Source: Rutpela maculata
Lineage: Eukaryota; Arthropoda; Insecta; Coleoptera; Cerambycidae
Direction of reading: 5' to 3'
Length of the DNA stretch: 64,000 nucleotides
Assembly (NCBI GenBank): GCA_936432065.2
Contig: OW386286.2
Location: 80,479,652-80,543,651 of the forward strand
A program made the translations under genes and the position numbers. This document shows, one piece after another, positions 27,004 through 39,984 of the stretch (position 1 is the first letter of the stretch; each line of letters begins with the position of its first letter). The notes below the pieces were generated by a model. The model was not told the DNA's origin. It worked only from the letters and a program-made list of their open reading frames with translations, and ran no database searches.

Positions 27004-27484
27004 ACACTATTTTTTCTACGGCCAGTCAATAAAATAGAAGATTAACACTTTATATCTGAAATTTATTAATTATAGATTACAATTTAGGAAATATTCTGAA
27101 AACAAACTTAGTAAATATTGTGGATTATTATTTAAATTTCACTTTTACTTTCCCTATCACACATGTTCACTGATTTTAATTGCAAGAAGCAGAAAGTTTG
27201 AAAATTTGCTAGGTAAACAGTAAGTATGACTTGTCAAAATTGATACATTTTAGATCTGTCAGATGTTGAAGGCAATAATTGATATTGACAGAAAATTGCT
27301 ATGAGTCGCGTTTTTATTGGTGGTAAAATTGCATCTTAATGGAAAATTTGTATCTTAATGAATTTCATTAAAGTACAGGTAAACGATGTCTAATAAACGA
27401 GAAGAAAAAATTAATTATAATTTTTGCGTATTTTGGAACATCGGGATAGAAGAAAGTACCCGTGTTAGGGTACGAATATGCCGA

Positions 27485-27735
27485 AGAAGTTACGCAACTA
27501 GAAGTTCAGGCCGCAGTTTCAGTCGATGCATCGAAGCCATCAGTTTATACAACAAACTTTGTACATTTAAATGTGAGGATGCTAGCAGGGTGAACGGCTG
27601 CTAGGATCCTCGGTATGTGCGGTCACATTTAAATGTACAGGTTTTTTTTACAAATTGATGGCTTCGCTGCATCGACTGAAACTGCGGCTTGAATTTCTAG
27701 ATGCGTAAAGTCTGTCTCAGCGTTTATGGCGAATG
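27485..27735. repeat. Foldback with about 55-bp arms
   Basis: The segment around 27495-27550 (containing CCGCAGTTTCAGTCGATGC and CGAAGCCATCAG) is repeated in inverted orientation at 27655-27710. Just beyond it, TCTGTCTCAGCGTTTATGGCG at 27711-27731 is found inverted at about 30178-30200, so this may be one end of a larger element spanning 27.5-30.2 kb. Confidence 0.7.
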
Positions 27736-27895
27736 TTACAGCTCGAGCTACGCCTTGCTTTAAGATTTGTTCTTATTCATACACATATCAAGCGGCAATT
27801 TTAAAGTGCGTCAATATTTTGGATTTTAAATAGGTAATAGGTAACTAAATAATAATCGCTTGAATAACGGATTATTTTTATTATTCAAGCTCTAT

Positions 27896-28086
27896 GTGTA
27901 TTGAATATGAATATTGTTGTATTTAATTAAATTAAGCGTGAGTGTAATTAAATGTTTTCAATATATTCAAAATGTTTTTAAAACATTTTTAATGTATTGA
28001 ATATGAATATTGTTGTATTTAATTAAATTAAGCGTGAGCGTAATTAAATGTTTTCAATATATTCAAAATGTTTTAAAAACATTTAC
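27896..28086. repeat. Tandem duplication of about 100 bp
   Basis: Two near-identical copies of a unit with TTGAATATGAATATTGTTG and TTAAATTAAGCGTGAG(C/T)G lie in succession. Confidence 0.8.
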
Positions 28087-28532
28087 AAAATATTTTCGAA
28101 ATTAAATATTTTGAAAATGTTCATTCGTGCACTCACAAAATACTTTAATAATATTGTGACAACTTCTAATCATATTTAATTAAATATTGTAAAATACTGA
28201 AACATTTTCAAAAAATGCACTGACCACTTATTTATTCCATCGTGGACCTAATGGACGGACTGATGCTGTCTCGAAGTGATGTCACTTGCATTAACTCGAC
28301 AGGTTTTGATTTATAGCGTAGCAAAATGTATGAATAAGTCGTGTATTTTAACCTGCGCAGCGAGGGGCTACACGCAGTAATCTAATTACTGTGGTTGTGT
28401 CATTACAGTAAATAAAATAATTTTCCCACCGCAATTCCTGGTTGCACTGTTAACAAACAGGGTCGACAATTTGTATTAAATATTTTAGAGTATTTTCAAT
28501 GGGAAAAAGAAAATAATATAAATATATAATGA

Positions 28533-30016
28533 TACAGGGTGTAATCAGTTTCATGTCATTAAAAAAAACTTGTGGTGGGGAACGACTAAACGAACAAAAA
28601 ACCTTATATAACATGGGGGTCTAAAACCCATAGTTTTAGAAAAAAATATATTGTTTGAGAACTGCTGGAATGTTGGGATAGGATTTTATCTTCGCGTATG
28701 TTGGCGCCTCTAACCATCAAATACGCTAATACGGCTCTTTCAAAGTGTCGCGTTCCTTTGTTAGATACCACGAGTCGGCGAGGACACAAGTTGATAATCA
28801 CACTTTTTTATGGCTTTTTAAAAGTAGGTAAGGTAAGGTCTTTAGCGGTGCGGTAAAGGTCAAAGACGTCGGCGTTTTCTGAGTGCTTAGTAGATCTGAA
28901 GAAAACTATCCTCTCCTTTGTGCAATATTTTAGTTTCTGTGGACACTTCGTTAAGTACACACGTCGAACCCGTTCGTTGTCTTTGTATGTTACTTTTGTT
29001 CTTTTTGAATTTTAAGCCACGTATTTACAGTTAAGATTTATTTTATTGACTTACCGTTCACGTCGTTAAGTTCTTGATTACGTACAGACACTACTTGTTC
29101 CTTCTTTTTGTGTTGCTTTTTGGATTTTGGAAGTTTTTATTTATTTTTTTTTTTATTGACAACTTTAGTTGATAGTTTAGTGTGATATGTTAATGTGCAT
29201 AGAAATCATAAGAAATGATCATAATTTACCAAATGTGTTGAACGGAGTGCATATGTCCTTAGTTCGACGTGCCGAAAAGTGTATTGATGCAGACGGAAGC
29301 CATTTCGAACAACTCATGTAAATCAACAAATTTTTTGGTAAGTTCTAGATTTATCTATTATTTTAGTTTTCGGTACCTGATCGGCAATTCGTTAAATAAA
29401 TTAGAATTTTTCCTAACTTAAAATACACATAATTGTTTTCTGTTATCGTATCTCAGATGTCTAACGCTTTATTTCCCAATGTCAAGCAATAATTTCTCAT
29501 TTTTTAAGCATTTAACCCAGAACACTCATATAGGTTACAAATGTTAATAAATCACATTTAAATCTGAAAAATTATAAACACCAATAAAAGCTCCAATATT
29601 TTGTTCTAAATTAAAAAACACACATGTAAAGAAATGCTGTGTTTAAACCTCTACGGTCATCATTTGCTTGCAGTTCTGCAAAAAGAGATAAAGAATTATT
29701 TACATTTTTATAATTGGTTCCGTTGAGGCGGTCATCAAAGATGCCGCCCTCCTTTGTTTTGAAACCGCGGGCCGCCGCGTACCGGCGAGAATGAGTCGGT
29801 CGGTAATCTTTGCACTTTTTTATGCCAATTTAACGTCCATTGACCCAGAAAGGCAGTGGTTCTCAAATGTTTCCTACCCTGATATTCAAATTGTTGACCT
29901 AAGTAAGTTTTTTTCAAAGAGCCCCTAAAGGGAAAAGTCATAAAGGTTTTTTCTTTGTCTAGTTGGTCCCCATTACCAGTTTTTTTTTAATGACATGAAA
30001 CTAATTACACCCTGTA
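28533..30016. mobile_element. TIR DNA transposon (TACAGGGTG ends), no transposase found
   Basis: The ends are inverted: TACAGGGTGTAATCAGTTTC at 28533 and GAAACTAATTACACCCTGTA ending at 30016. The inverted similarity runs for about 80 bp (through CATGTCATTAAAAAAAACT). A TA dinucleotide flanks both ends. The 1.5-kb interior has no long frame. It appears to be nested inside a larger inverted pair (27711-27731 and 30178-30200). Confidence 0.75.
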
Positions 30017-30019
30017 TAA

Positions 30020-33000
30020 TAAGTAATAATATATTTTGTTTAATTTTTAATAAATCTATTGGACATATTGATTTTATTTTATTTGATTAATTTCAACCTC
30101 AGTGCAAAACTGGCTGATCCGACACTGTTCGTCCCTCGCTTCAAATCATCTTAGACCGTACGCTTCTCATGATGCACACGCCATAAACGCTGAGACAGAC
30201 TTGTACACGAGCCAGCCAAATTTTGCAGTTGAGGTAACCACAAATTTCTAGTCAAGTCGACTGCAACTTTTGGTTGACCGGACCACAACCTAACTACTTT
30301 TATGTGATCGACTCGTGGTCGTGTCAACTTCCTTCATAGTCGAGGCGACTGCAACCTGACCACACAATGTACAAAATAGGAACATCAGCAGCATTGCTTC
30401 TTCTTATTTTGAGGAGAAAAAGAAGGCGTAGGAAAGTACGATCGCCTTGGAAATATCAACTGCTAGTATCTCGACAACAGCAAAGGAATATTTAATATTT
30501 ATTTGGAAAACTCAAGCAGGACGAAAATTTTTTTTTTTAAATTACTTTCCAGATTATTTTAGAACGTCAATTAGTTTATAGCATTGTTTCTACCATCATA
30601 CGCGGTGAGTACGAACGCAAGATTGTGATCCGTGTATGGCAGTGCCGGCGCGCGCGTCGATGTGACCACCCGGCGGGGATCGGCCACAAGTGGACTGCAG
30701 ATTCCCGTTTCGACTTCTGTAGACTCCCGTGTATGGATGGTAAAGTATTTCTTATGGTGTGCCTCAGTTCACAGGGATGCGACCGCAATTCTGTAGTCGA
30801 TCCGACTGCAAAATGTTGCTCGTATACGGGCGCCCCAAGCATCTTCGACATGTTCGTACCCTTGGGGATAATAGAGCAGTGCAGTGGCGCAAAGGAGAAG
30901 CTATTGAGATCAACAAGTTTGAGGAGAACCTACTATTCTTAGGAGTCCGAATTTTACAGAAAGTAATTTAATGTTTTTCGTGGCCCCAAAAAGATATGAG
31001 CACGCCTCAAAACTCACGACATGAATAATAAGTCGTTTTACGAGATGAATGACTGTTACTATTAAACGAGTTTTGAAAATAAGCTTGTTGGACGATATTT
31101 TCCAGGGAGATTTCAGGTTAGGGTCAATAGTAAATTGATATATGTTTTTTCACGAGTAGAATAATCTTTTTCCTACTCAATGTTTGAGACGAATGTTCTT
31201 TATAACCTTTCAATTCGTAAAATGTTTATTCAAAGGCTTTTCGTTAACTCTACACGACAAATTAATTTTTCGATTGCAGCCAAACCACAGTGGTTCCGAG
31301 TATATGGCAGATGCGGTCAAAAATAGATAACTTCGTGGACATGTGATGGCGCAGAATGAAAACTACTCAGTTTCATGTGAGGTATATGTATTAATAAAAC
31401 AATTAATAAAACACAATATATTATGCATCGAAACAGTAACAAATAACATATTTAAGGGAAGTTAAATACATTGGCATTTCAAAACATTTTATATAGCATT
31501 GAATAAAATATTAATTAGAGCAAAGATAGACAAAATATAAAAAACTATTGGTTTTTTACTTATATAAAAGAAGTGTTTGCATAATAATATATTTTCTTGA
31601 ATACACTTAAGAAAACTATATTATCGTATACCGGATGGCTCAGCCAATAGGGACACTCTTGTAAGTTTTGGATGGGCGAATGGATTTTTTTTAGAGAATA
31701 TATTGTGTTTAGGCACATGATGTTGGTTCAGGAATTGATGGTAGAATTTTCTGGAATTTTATGGTATCTAGGCTGGAACCAGGCTCAAAGCCGAATCTGT
31801 CCAGACTGTCTGCTGCTGGGACACCTCTGAAAAATGTAAGGTGAGTGTATTTCTTTCTTATATTTCACTGTATTTTGATTAAATCTGTAGAGACTTAAAG
31901 CACTCACCGAACGTACGTCCAGAGAGTCCTAGAATTTGGGGGTTCTGAACTGACGAACCATTTTTTTTTCTAAATGTCTTTTGTGTAGCTTCATTAATGA
32001 ATTAATTATATCGCTCTCTTTTTCTTATCTGAATTAATCATTAATGTAAGTGTCGGTTTTTTATCTTTCCGGTTAATTACTGGTAAATAAAAATATATAT
32101 CTTTTAAATATCCATACTCATTATCTAGTATCATTACCTATGTCTATCTGTCCAGACAAAGTTTTAAAATATATTCCTCTAGTGATTTAAATGTCACAAA
32201 AATGCATAAGTTACCATCACTCCACATGTTATCATGTTTTTATCTGATTTCTTGGAGTAAAATATGAAGAAATATCGTAATTTTTTTAACAAGCCACCAG
32301 TAATTTTTTGTCTGTTTGGTCATTTTTTGCCTTTCCTGAATTTAAAATAAATTGTTATCTTTTTGGCATTATCTTAAAATAGATTATCTCTTGCTCATCC
32401 TATATTAATTTAACTTTTGCCTTATGAACGTTATACGTTAATTTTTCCTTATTTTTTTCTTGTAAAATTATGCTAATTACATAATACTTAATATTTAGTA
32501 CAGACTTATTTTGTTTTTGACATTTGATTAATATTTTTCTTAACCATTTTCATGTAAATCTCATGTTTAAATTTTCTTTGCCGCAGAAAAGGATATTTTC
32601 AAATATATCTTATTTTTTTGCAGTCAAAATTTTATATTACCTAAAACATCACTTATTTTTGACGTAATATTATCTAATATCTTTTGCAGAGTACTTTTTA
32701 TCGTAATCATAGTCATTAAATTTTTCTTTAACGTAATATCTTGCTATGTTATATTTTTGTTTTTTTTTTGCAACTTACAATTTCTACCTAGCTTATAGTA
32801 GTAAAAAGGATTATAGTTAATTAGATTTAACGTAGTTTTGTATCTGAGTACATAGTACTTGTTATCGTAATTTAATTTTTTTTATCTTCCCCTTCCTGGT
32901 TTTTAAACATATTTTTCCCCTTTTATAGGTATGTTAAATCCTTGGACAAATAGAAGAGGAGACACCACAGTACAAGTCAACGTCTATTACCTGATCTTTT

Positions 33001-33720
33001 GTGATGAATTTGGTGGTCTGGGCTGCATCCACGTTGAGAGAGGACAGCTTTTTATTCCACGCTATAAGGAGATTTGTTTATGGATCCCGGCTGCGGCTTA
33101 GCCATAAGTCCCTCAATACCACCGAGCTTTCGACAGCTTTCAACCCCGTCGGTCAAAAGAAAATTCATGTAAGATCTTGTACTGCTACTGTCAAAAATTT
33201 TAGTTAGAAGATGTTTGTAAAAAACCCAGTAATTTTGCGAAATTTTTATTCATTAATTTCTATTCATTTTTTTAATTTTCTTATCTTAATCAACTTAAAT
33301 TGTGATTTAAATATTTTATTTAATAACTTTGCATCTCTTCCATTATTTTTTTATGCTAAATGTTTATTATAGTGTAAAGATATTGTAAACATTTTTAAAT
33401 TTGTTTAATATATTGTTAACATTTTTTTCTTTTGTGTTATTATTCCTAACTCACAACAATATTCAAGAATATCGAATTTTTCTATTTTTATTATTTTTTT
33501 CCTAAACAAGTATTTGTTTAAAAATACACTGGCGCCCTTATGGCCTAATATAACTCGCGAATAAAGTTCATAAAAAATATAAAAGACCGATTGGCATGCG
33601 TTAAGCTAGCAGGGGCCAAGTTAATGCACCTCTTGTTTGGGAAAATGCCACAACCCAACAAAGTGTCGTTATAAAATCAAATTTTTAAATGGGACAATCT
33701 GTATATTTTTGCATATGTGG
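30020..33720. other. No gene recognised; GC-richer patch at 30600-30960
   Basis: The region is mostly AT-rich. At 30600-30960 the sequence is markedly GC-richer and open in three frames, but no product is recognisable. Near 31629-31665 a CCGGATGGCTCAGCCAATAGG stretch recalls a tRNA A box, without a convincing B box. Nothing else is supported. Confidence 0.4.
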
Positions 33721-34190
33721 ATCCTGCTGGCCAAAATACATATAATCTGACCCTCAAATATTATTTTGATTCCAAAAACATAGATTTTTTAATTTTAATC
33801 CACGGACTCCTAAATATTCTAGTTTCAAAAGCCTTTATTAGAATAATAAAAATAATCAGTAATGCCTTTCTTGTCCAATGCGTCGTAAACAATGAATGTT
33901 AATTCAGCAATGGTATCCTGAGTGGAGTTATTTGCTGAAAACCAATAACTTATCAAACAACTCTTTAAAATTTCGTCGAATATTTTTGAAATAGATGATA
34001 TAAGAGAAATTGGGCGATGGTTTGTTAACTTAGATTTCTCCCCACAACCAATAATGGTTTTATTGTGGTAACTTTGAGAATGAATCAGAACTTGCCCGTG
34101 TTGAACAAATAAGACATTTTGAGCAAGTAAAAATGAAGTATTTCTACTGAGCTGCTGCTTCTCTGTACATAGGATTTGATGCTTCATTCT
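33720..34190 (-). mobile_element. LINE RT fragment
   Basis: On the minus strand, LTNHRPISLISSISKIFDEIL matches the RT motif preceding the palm. A short, broken continuation runs toward the catalytic Asp region (DKKGITDYFYYSNKGF). No further RT motifs are readable, so this is a small eroded piece. Confidence 0.65.
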
Positions 34191-34559
34191 TCATTCCCAT
34201 GTAACCAGTATTATAATGATATTTGCGGGATGAAGACAAATTCTTCATATTCAGTAATAATGGTTGCTTTTTATAACGTTTGAGTAAAGGTTTCTGACTG
34301 ATTCCCGAAGAATTTAGCGAATTATAATTTACTAAATTCTTCGAGTTCGAAAGATGGTTAACGGAACAATTATTATATTTATCAGAATCAAATATTTTTT
34401 TAACATATTTGTTTACTCTCGAAGCTTTAGCGTATTGATGAATACACAAGATATAGCAGTAATTTTTATACAGATATCCCGGAACACAATTCACTATAGC
34501 AACAGAAATATTATTTGCAGATTCACACATTAATGTAGCAATGGTGGCCATTAATTATT

Positions 34560-34974
34560 ACAAAGAATGCACTTTATTGTCACAGTAATTTCATTCAGAT
34601 ATTTGGACACTATCCTATTTAACATAACATAAACACACATCACATAGAAGACGAACTCAAAATCAGGGCAATCTGGAAGGGTATTACAAAAAAAAGGGCA
34701 ATGGATATTGTACTACCCGCCAATATTGCCAATATCGGAGCCGGGTATCGAGCCCAGTACACGGTAGATAGTGTATGTGAGAGAGATATAGAGATATTTG
34801 GCTTCAGAAAAAAGATTTCTCAACCACAGAAAATTATATTGTTAGTAACATTATATTTTTATGTTATTTGTTCTTATAAAATATACGATTAGGTCAAAAA
34901 TTTCATTTATGTTATAACTTAGTAGGTTTGTTATATTCATGGGTAAATTCACTTTGAGATTAATCAGGTCACTT
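34560..34974. other. No gene seen
   Basis: AT-rich sequence with no recognisable frame or repeat. Confidence 0.4.
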
Positions 34975-36950
34975 AAAAATGTATCTATTTAGGCAGTTTA
35001 TTTCTTACACGCAAAGAATACATGTTTAAGGTCTCCCCAGGACGTATTACCACATGGGCATATTAATGGGGCTCTGAACACATATCTTGCACAAATGTGT
35101 CGGGAAGGCGCCGTCATTCAATTTGAGTCTAGCTACGGTAGAAGAATAAAACTTTGGAGCGAAGTGTTCTTCAATATATGGAATACTCTTTGGGAGGGTA
35201 GGATGTATAAGGGCGTAAGGGTTTTTTGTTGACCTGACATAATCCGTTCAAACGCATTTCCAATCTTTTCTTACTTTCCCCCTTGAATTCCCTTATTATA
35301 TCGTTTTTATCAGTAGTTGGGTTAGTTATAGTAAGATTTGTCGATTTATTATCAACAATTTCATTATCTTCTATCCCTATATGTCCTTTTAATCCAGTCA
35401 ATGAAAGAGTTGTAGAGGACATTTTGTAGGGGAGAATTTTTCTATTCAGGAATATGTTGAGGGTAGTCAGGAGGTAAACATACTAAAAGTCCTCGCCTCG
35501 CCGCTTCAGGGGGAGAGGGGGTGGAAAGGTTCCCTTTTTTGATTCTTCGCTTATAACTCGGAAACGATGCGTCGTATGGGAAAAGGTAATCTATGCAAAA
35601 TTAAACGTAATTAAATTTTCCACAAGAATGTTCATATTCATTTTCTTCCTATGTGTTATAGTTTACGAGATGTTCGCAAGCGAAAATCGATAATTAATAA
35701 GAAAAAAAAATCAATTATGTACCTTGTATATTTCTATCAAAGCGGTTTACCGTGGTCTGCTAATAAACCACAGTCACAAAACAATCTTTATTTTACAACA
35801 GTGGACGTATTTACTAATGTAATATTTTGTCGAAATCTATACAGTTCCTTAAATATATAGTGTGACTCACTTAAAATGAAGATACCCTTATAACTTTTTC
35901 ATTTTGTTTCCGATTTGAATCAAATTTTACTCAAGTATAGAACAAATTAGGATCTACTTATGACCAGATCTACTTATGAAAAAAGGAACCTTTCCACCCC
36001 CCCCTCCCCCTGAAGCGGCGAGGCTAGGGGCGGGGACTTTTAGTATGTTTACCTCCTGACTACCCCCAACATATCCCCGAAGAGAAAAATTCTCCCCTCC
36101 AAAATGTTCTCTACAATCCCTATTTTACTCATACAAATCTTATTATTTGGCTTTTGCAAAAAGACTGGTCAATTTTTGTTTTATTTTTAGAGTTCTGGAA
36201 TCTGCTTTTTTATAATCGCGGCTACCTAGTGATTGATGTACAAACTTGGAGTCTGACAGAATTACGCATTTTTGGATGCACGCTTCACTCACCCAGTCTA
36301 AAGCGCACTTTGGCATACGCTTCGGCTGTGTATATGGAGCTAATATCGGCGATACGCCTGTGGCAATAACAGTGATTGTTAGGAACATAGAAGGCGCTAC
36401 CAACGCCAATAAGGAAGTGTTTTAGAGCTGTCTGTGTATATCGCTACTTCTTCGGGGTCACTGTTTAATATAGTATATGATATTCCGATTGTATTGTGGT
36501 ATACCTGAGTATATATGGGCAATAGTTGAGTATAAATAATAATATACAGTAATCATTCTGGAATATGGATGGTGTTTTGCTACTAGTTAACAATTCTGAG
36601 TAATTATTCGTTTCTAATAATGCGTCTACAAGGGGTGGACTCTTTTTTATTTCCCAATATTTATTCGTGAGAGTCTCTATTGTATGAGAGTATATTGCAT
36701 TCAACGAATAAGTGTTATTTGTGGTTCTTAGTCCAATTAAGAATTTATTTGCCAAAAAACTTCTAATATTTAATGGAGAATCTTGTGCTTCCACCAAAAT
36801 TGCAGATCAAAGTGACGACTTCATAACTCCCATACACAATCGAATAGCTCGATATTGTATGTGATGGACTTTGATACGGTAGACAGTGTGACCAAGCGTG
36901 CTTGTGCTCTTTTTAGTTGGGCGCATATGATGTTCTCACCGCAACGGCTT
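34975..36950 (-). mobile_element. RNase H-bearing LINE, split by a TIR element
   Basis: Reading the minus strand: an RT C-terminal piece with a frameshift (about 36950-36830), the post-RT connection (36797-36465: SPLNIRSFLANKFLIGL, then YWEIKKSPPLVDALLE), the N-terminal RNase H part (36409-36143: a SDSKFVHQSL strand), a 0.7-kb insertion (35410-36116), the RNase H end (35409-35171: LKGHIGIEDNEIVDN) and a C-terminal CPCG-type zinc region (about 35150-34985). The order of RT, connection, RNase H and zinc finger is that of I-like LINEs. It is dead: split and frameshifted. Confidence 0.8.
35410..36116. mobile_element. TIR element inserted in the LINE RNase H
   Basis: Long imperfect inverted repeats (about 130 bp each) start TTGTAGAG at 35410 and end CTCTACAA at 36116. 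They include GGTAGTCAGGAGGTAAACAT and a GCGAGG/CCTCGC region with a purine-rich run. The interior has no long frame, so it is a non-autonomous MITE-like element. Its insertion cleanly interrupts the RNase H coding sequence, so it came after the LINE. Confidence 0.85.
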
Positions 36951-38585
36951 CATCACTTCTTATTCAGTTACTGGTATATTGATTTGCGTATACTTCATAT
37001 CACACATTCGAGATTAGCGAAAATATTTTAATGTCGTTTAGTGTACACATTTCTCCAACTTTACGAATAGTTTATAAAAATGAGAAGTTAGGCATCTGAA
37101 ATGATCTAAAAAATTTCGAGTTATATGTTTTTTCATAACGTGTAAACTAGTAAAATCGATACATAGATAATCAAGAAAACAGTAACATACTATAATATAA
37201 TATATCCTATATTAAATTTTTCTTTGTAAAAAAATTTAGAAACAAAGTGTATAGAGGTATCATAAGTTAAAAATTTTCTGTGTAAACAATTAGTTTAAAT
37301 AACTATATACACACTAACTACGCATAAGCTGTTGTTACAAACTAGTAATATTTCAATCAACCTAGTTAATATACCTTAATATACAGAAACTCGGAAATTA
37401 TGCATATAAGATAAGGTAGGTATCATTTATTTCTCGCAGGGCTCCAAGGCTTGTATGAAATACGATAGCAATTAGCTAAGAGAGAGCTTATGGAGACTTT
37501 GTTGAATATCCCTTCAGTGAGTAAGATGTGGTCACCCTGTGACATATTTAATCAAGTATGTCTTTAATGCAACCCTCGGTATGAAAATGTCGTAATAGTT
37601 GACAAAGGAAATACTGACTACAGCACAAGCTCTCTTCAAGAGTAATAATTCTCTGACTATCTAAAAAGATGGTAGCTGCAGATATTTTCCTAAATTCCAT
37701 TTCCACACCTTACCTACATTCCCTGAATACCCTGTCCTTTCTCATCTTATTCTATTATGGCCACAAGAAGTCGTAAGTTATTTTCTTTATTGAGATCTTC
37801 TTCGTAATATGTTATTTAAATCATGGTTGAAGTGACGTATAGCTGTATATCTACATTCTAAAAATACATGTACATATACATGTACAGTAGTATAGATTTC
37901 AGCATTAATAACCAATATATTACGATTAAATTATAGCTAAAATTGATTAAATTTGAACAATTTTATTTATTATTAGAATATGAACTTTTTAAAACGTTTT
38001 GTTAATATTTTGACAGAAGCGAGATTCATTAGAAGATTAATAAATAAACTAGTTCATAACTCATGATTAATTGATGTAAACTAAATTTAATAATAACGTG
38101 GTATACATCAGGGTGTCCCACAAGTGAACATTCTAATCAAAATAACCATATATGTGGTTATCTGAACAACTCTATGTGTTATACCATGTTAGAATCTGCA
38201 TAAAATTTATAACTTTTGCTGACAGTGGTCAACTTTCTGTAGTACATTTTTTTTCTGTCAGGATTACTTAAAAATTAACTAAAATTTTTTGTAAACAAAA
38301 AGTGTTCACAAAAGCATGGTTTTTCATTTGATAGAAGATAACAGATTTCATGAAAATGCTTTTATTGGAAAGGCGCAGCCACTCAAAATCCTCTAAAAGC
38401 AAAGAGCAGCGAAACAACTCATGTTTTTATTAATATTTTTTTAGTGGACGCAGTGGGCGATTTTGGAGAAAAATAATAACATTGAAATAACTTTTGAACC
38501 GTCAACAATTGGATAATATAATAATATAATATTATGTTCATTTGTATACAAAAGGAACAGTAATGTAATTTACATTACGTAAGAA
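36951..38585. other. No gene recognised; one CAGGGTGTCCC end at 38109
   Basis: AT-rich. At 38109, CAGGGTGTCCCACAAGTGAA looks like one terminus of a dispersed CAGGGTG-type element, but the other terminus is not visible in this stretch. Confidence 0.4.
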
Positions 38586-39086
38586 CTTATTTATATATAT
38601 AAAAGAGTACCGTGACTGACTGACTCATCTATCAACGCACAGCTCAAACCGGTGGGTCCAGAAACTTCAGATTTTGCATAGAGGTTCCTCGAATGACGTA
38701 GGCATCCCACTAAGAAGGGATTTTTCGAAATTCGACCTCTAAGGGTTGAAAATTTAGGCTTTTTCGGAAACTGTCAGATCTAGCGTGAAATTTGGCAGAA
38801 ATATTTTTTGTTAAAATCTATTATATACGTGTAAGACAAAATTTCAATTTTCGCTTTTTGAAGGGGTAAACGGGGGTGGTAGATGGTTTAAACACATACG
38901 GAGCAAGCGGCCGATAAAGTATATCATGTTGACACTGAAAATGATGTCTATAATTGTCATGTCATTTTGACACGTCAGAAGTTAAAATATTATTGTTATG
39001 TTTCATGTATGGTATTATCATTTCCAATGTCTTCAATGGTTGTAAGGATTGGGAAATCTGTGAATTTTTACTTTTTTTACGAAATG

Positions 39087-39308
39087 GCTAAAGAAAATCT
39101 AAGTATAAATGGAGAAGTTGTACAACATACTGTTGTCCCAATTGTAGGTGACGGAGCCTCTTTATTCCGTTCCCTTTCATTCTTAATGTACGGCTCACAA
39201 GAAAGAGCGTTGGAAGTTCATAAACAAATAGTCAGCTTTGTGTTAGACAATTGGAACGAATTTTTAATTATGTCCCATAACAGTGAGAGCGACAATGACT
39301 CCACATGA
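39087..39308 (+). pseudogene. OTU-domain fragment, catalytic Cys replaced
   Basis: In a frame opening at 38967, the segment from MAKENLSINGEVV onward shows VVPIVGDGASLFRSLSF and then MYGSQERALEVHKQIVSFV. This is the OTU cysteine-protease N-terminus, normally GDGxCLFRxL. The catalytic Cys position is Ser here (GDGASLF). The Asp is retained. The frame stops before the downstream His motif. OTU domains are common cargo of Helitrons. A decayed fragment is the best reading. Confidence 0.7.
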
Positions 39309-39604
39309 GTTGAGGTATCGTATCTCTGAAATCTCTCCTTATCTCTGAAGTCAGAAACGTGATATTGCAGTGACGGGATCTTCTAAGGAAATAAGGAGAC
39401 ACGTATTCGGCGGTTTTCAAAAACGAACGGGTAAACAGGGAGAGGGATGTTTTTAAGCATGAAATTTGACACATACCCACCCATGTGCTCTATTGTCCAT
39501 TAAAATAATTATTTTCTTCGATGGGAAGACGGCTTCCTTAAATGCAATGAATGTACAGTGGGTTAGTATCTCAATGTTCTTAATTCCACGCAGACGAAGT
39601 TCGG

Positions 39605-39940
39605 GTGGTTCGCGCCACCGGCTCGGTGGCGCAGTCTTAAGATGGTAGGCTTGCGACCACGGTCCCAGGTTCGAATCCTGACTAGGGTATGGATATGTAG
39701 TGGCGTTTTTCATATGTTGCCGAGATGGTAGCAGTAGGCTAGACTGCGTTTGTGTGAGAGACAACACGGTCTAGTCACTCTCCTCTCCTGAGTTCGAGTC
39801 TCAGCTGCGGCCGATGGCAATGTAGCAGGGAATGGGTGTTGTGATATTGTCTATGTGTGTGTCCGTCCCGGTTGAGTGGTAGACTAGCCATCGGCTAAAC
39901 TCCGCCAGGACATTAAAATAAATATGGCGATAAAAAAAAG
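39605..39940 (+). mobile_element. tRNA-derived SINE, possibly dimeric
   Basis: A tRNA-like head carries an A box (GGTGGCGCAGTC) and a B box (GGTTCGAATCC). About 115 bp later there is a second B-box-like GAGTTCGAGTC. The sequence ends in an A-rich tail (ATAAAAAAAAGC) at about 39940. It lies in the Helitron just before its 3' hairpin, and CACGCAGACGAAGTTCGGG at the left resembles the hairpin region at the right, possibly a diverged target duplication. Confidence 0.7.
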
Positions 39941-39984
39941 CTCCATGCGGACGAAGTCGCGGGCATCAGCTAGTCTTCAATAAG

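Larger units (their letters stand above)
38588..39973 (+). mobile_element. Non-autonomous Helitron with OTU remnant
   Basis: The 5' end (TTATATATATAAAAGAG followed by GACTGACTGACTCATC) and the 3' end (GCGGACGAAGTCGC hairpin, GGGCATCAG, CTAG then T) match the well-known terminal style of arthropod Helitrons. No Rep/helicase frame is present. Inside are an OTU-like coding remnant (about 39090-39308) and a tRNA-derived SINE (39605-39940). Confidence 0.75.

Noticed and set aside
30576..30971. GC-richer patch with three open frames as a host exon
   Set aside because: No recognisable domain or splice context could be seen; left as unassigned.
31629..31700. tRNA-derived SINE head
   Set aside because: An A-box-like stretch is present but no B box at the right spacing.
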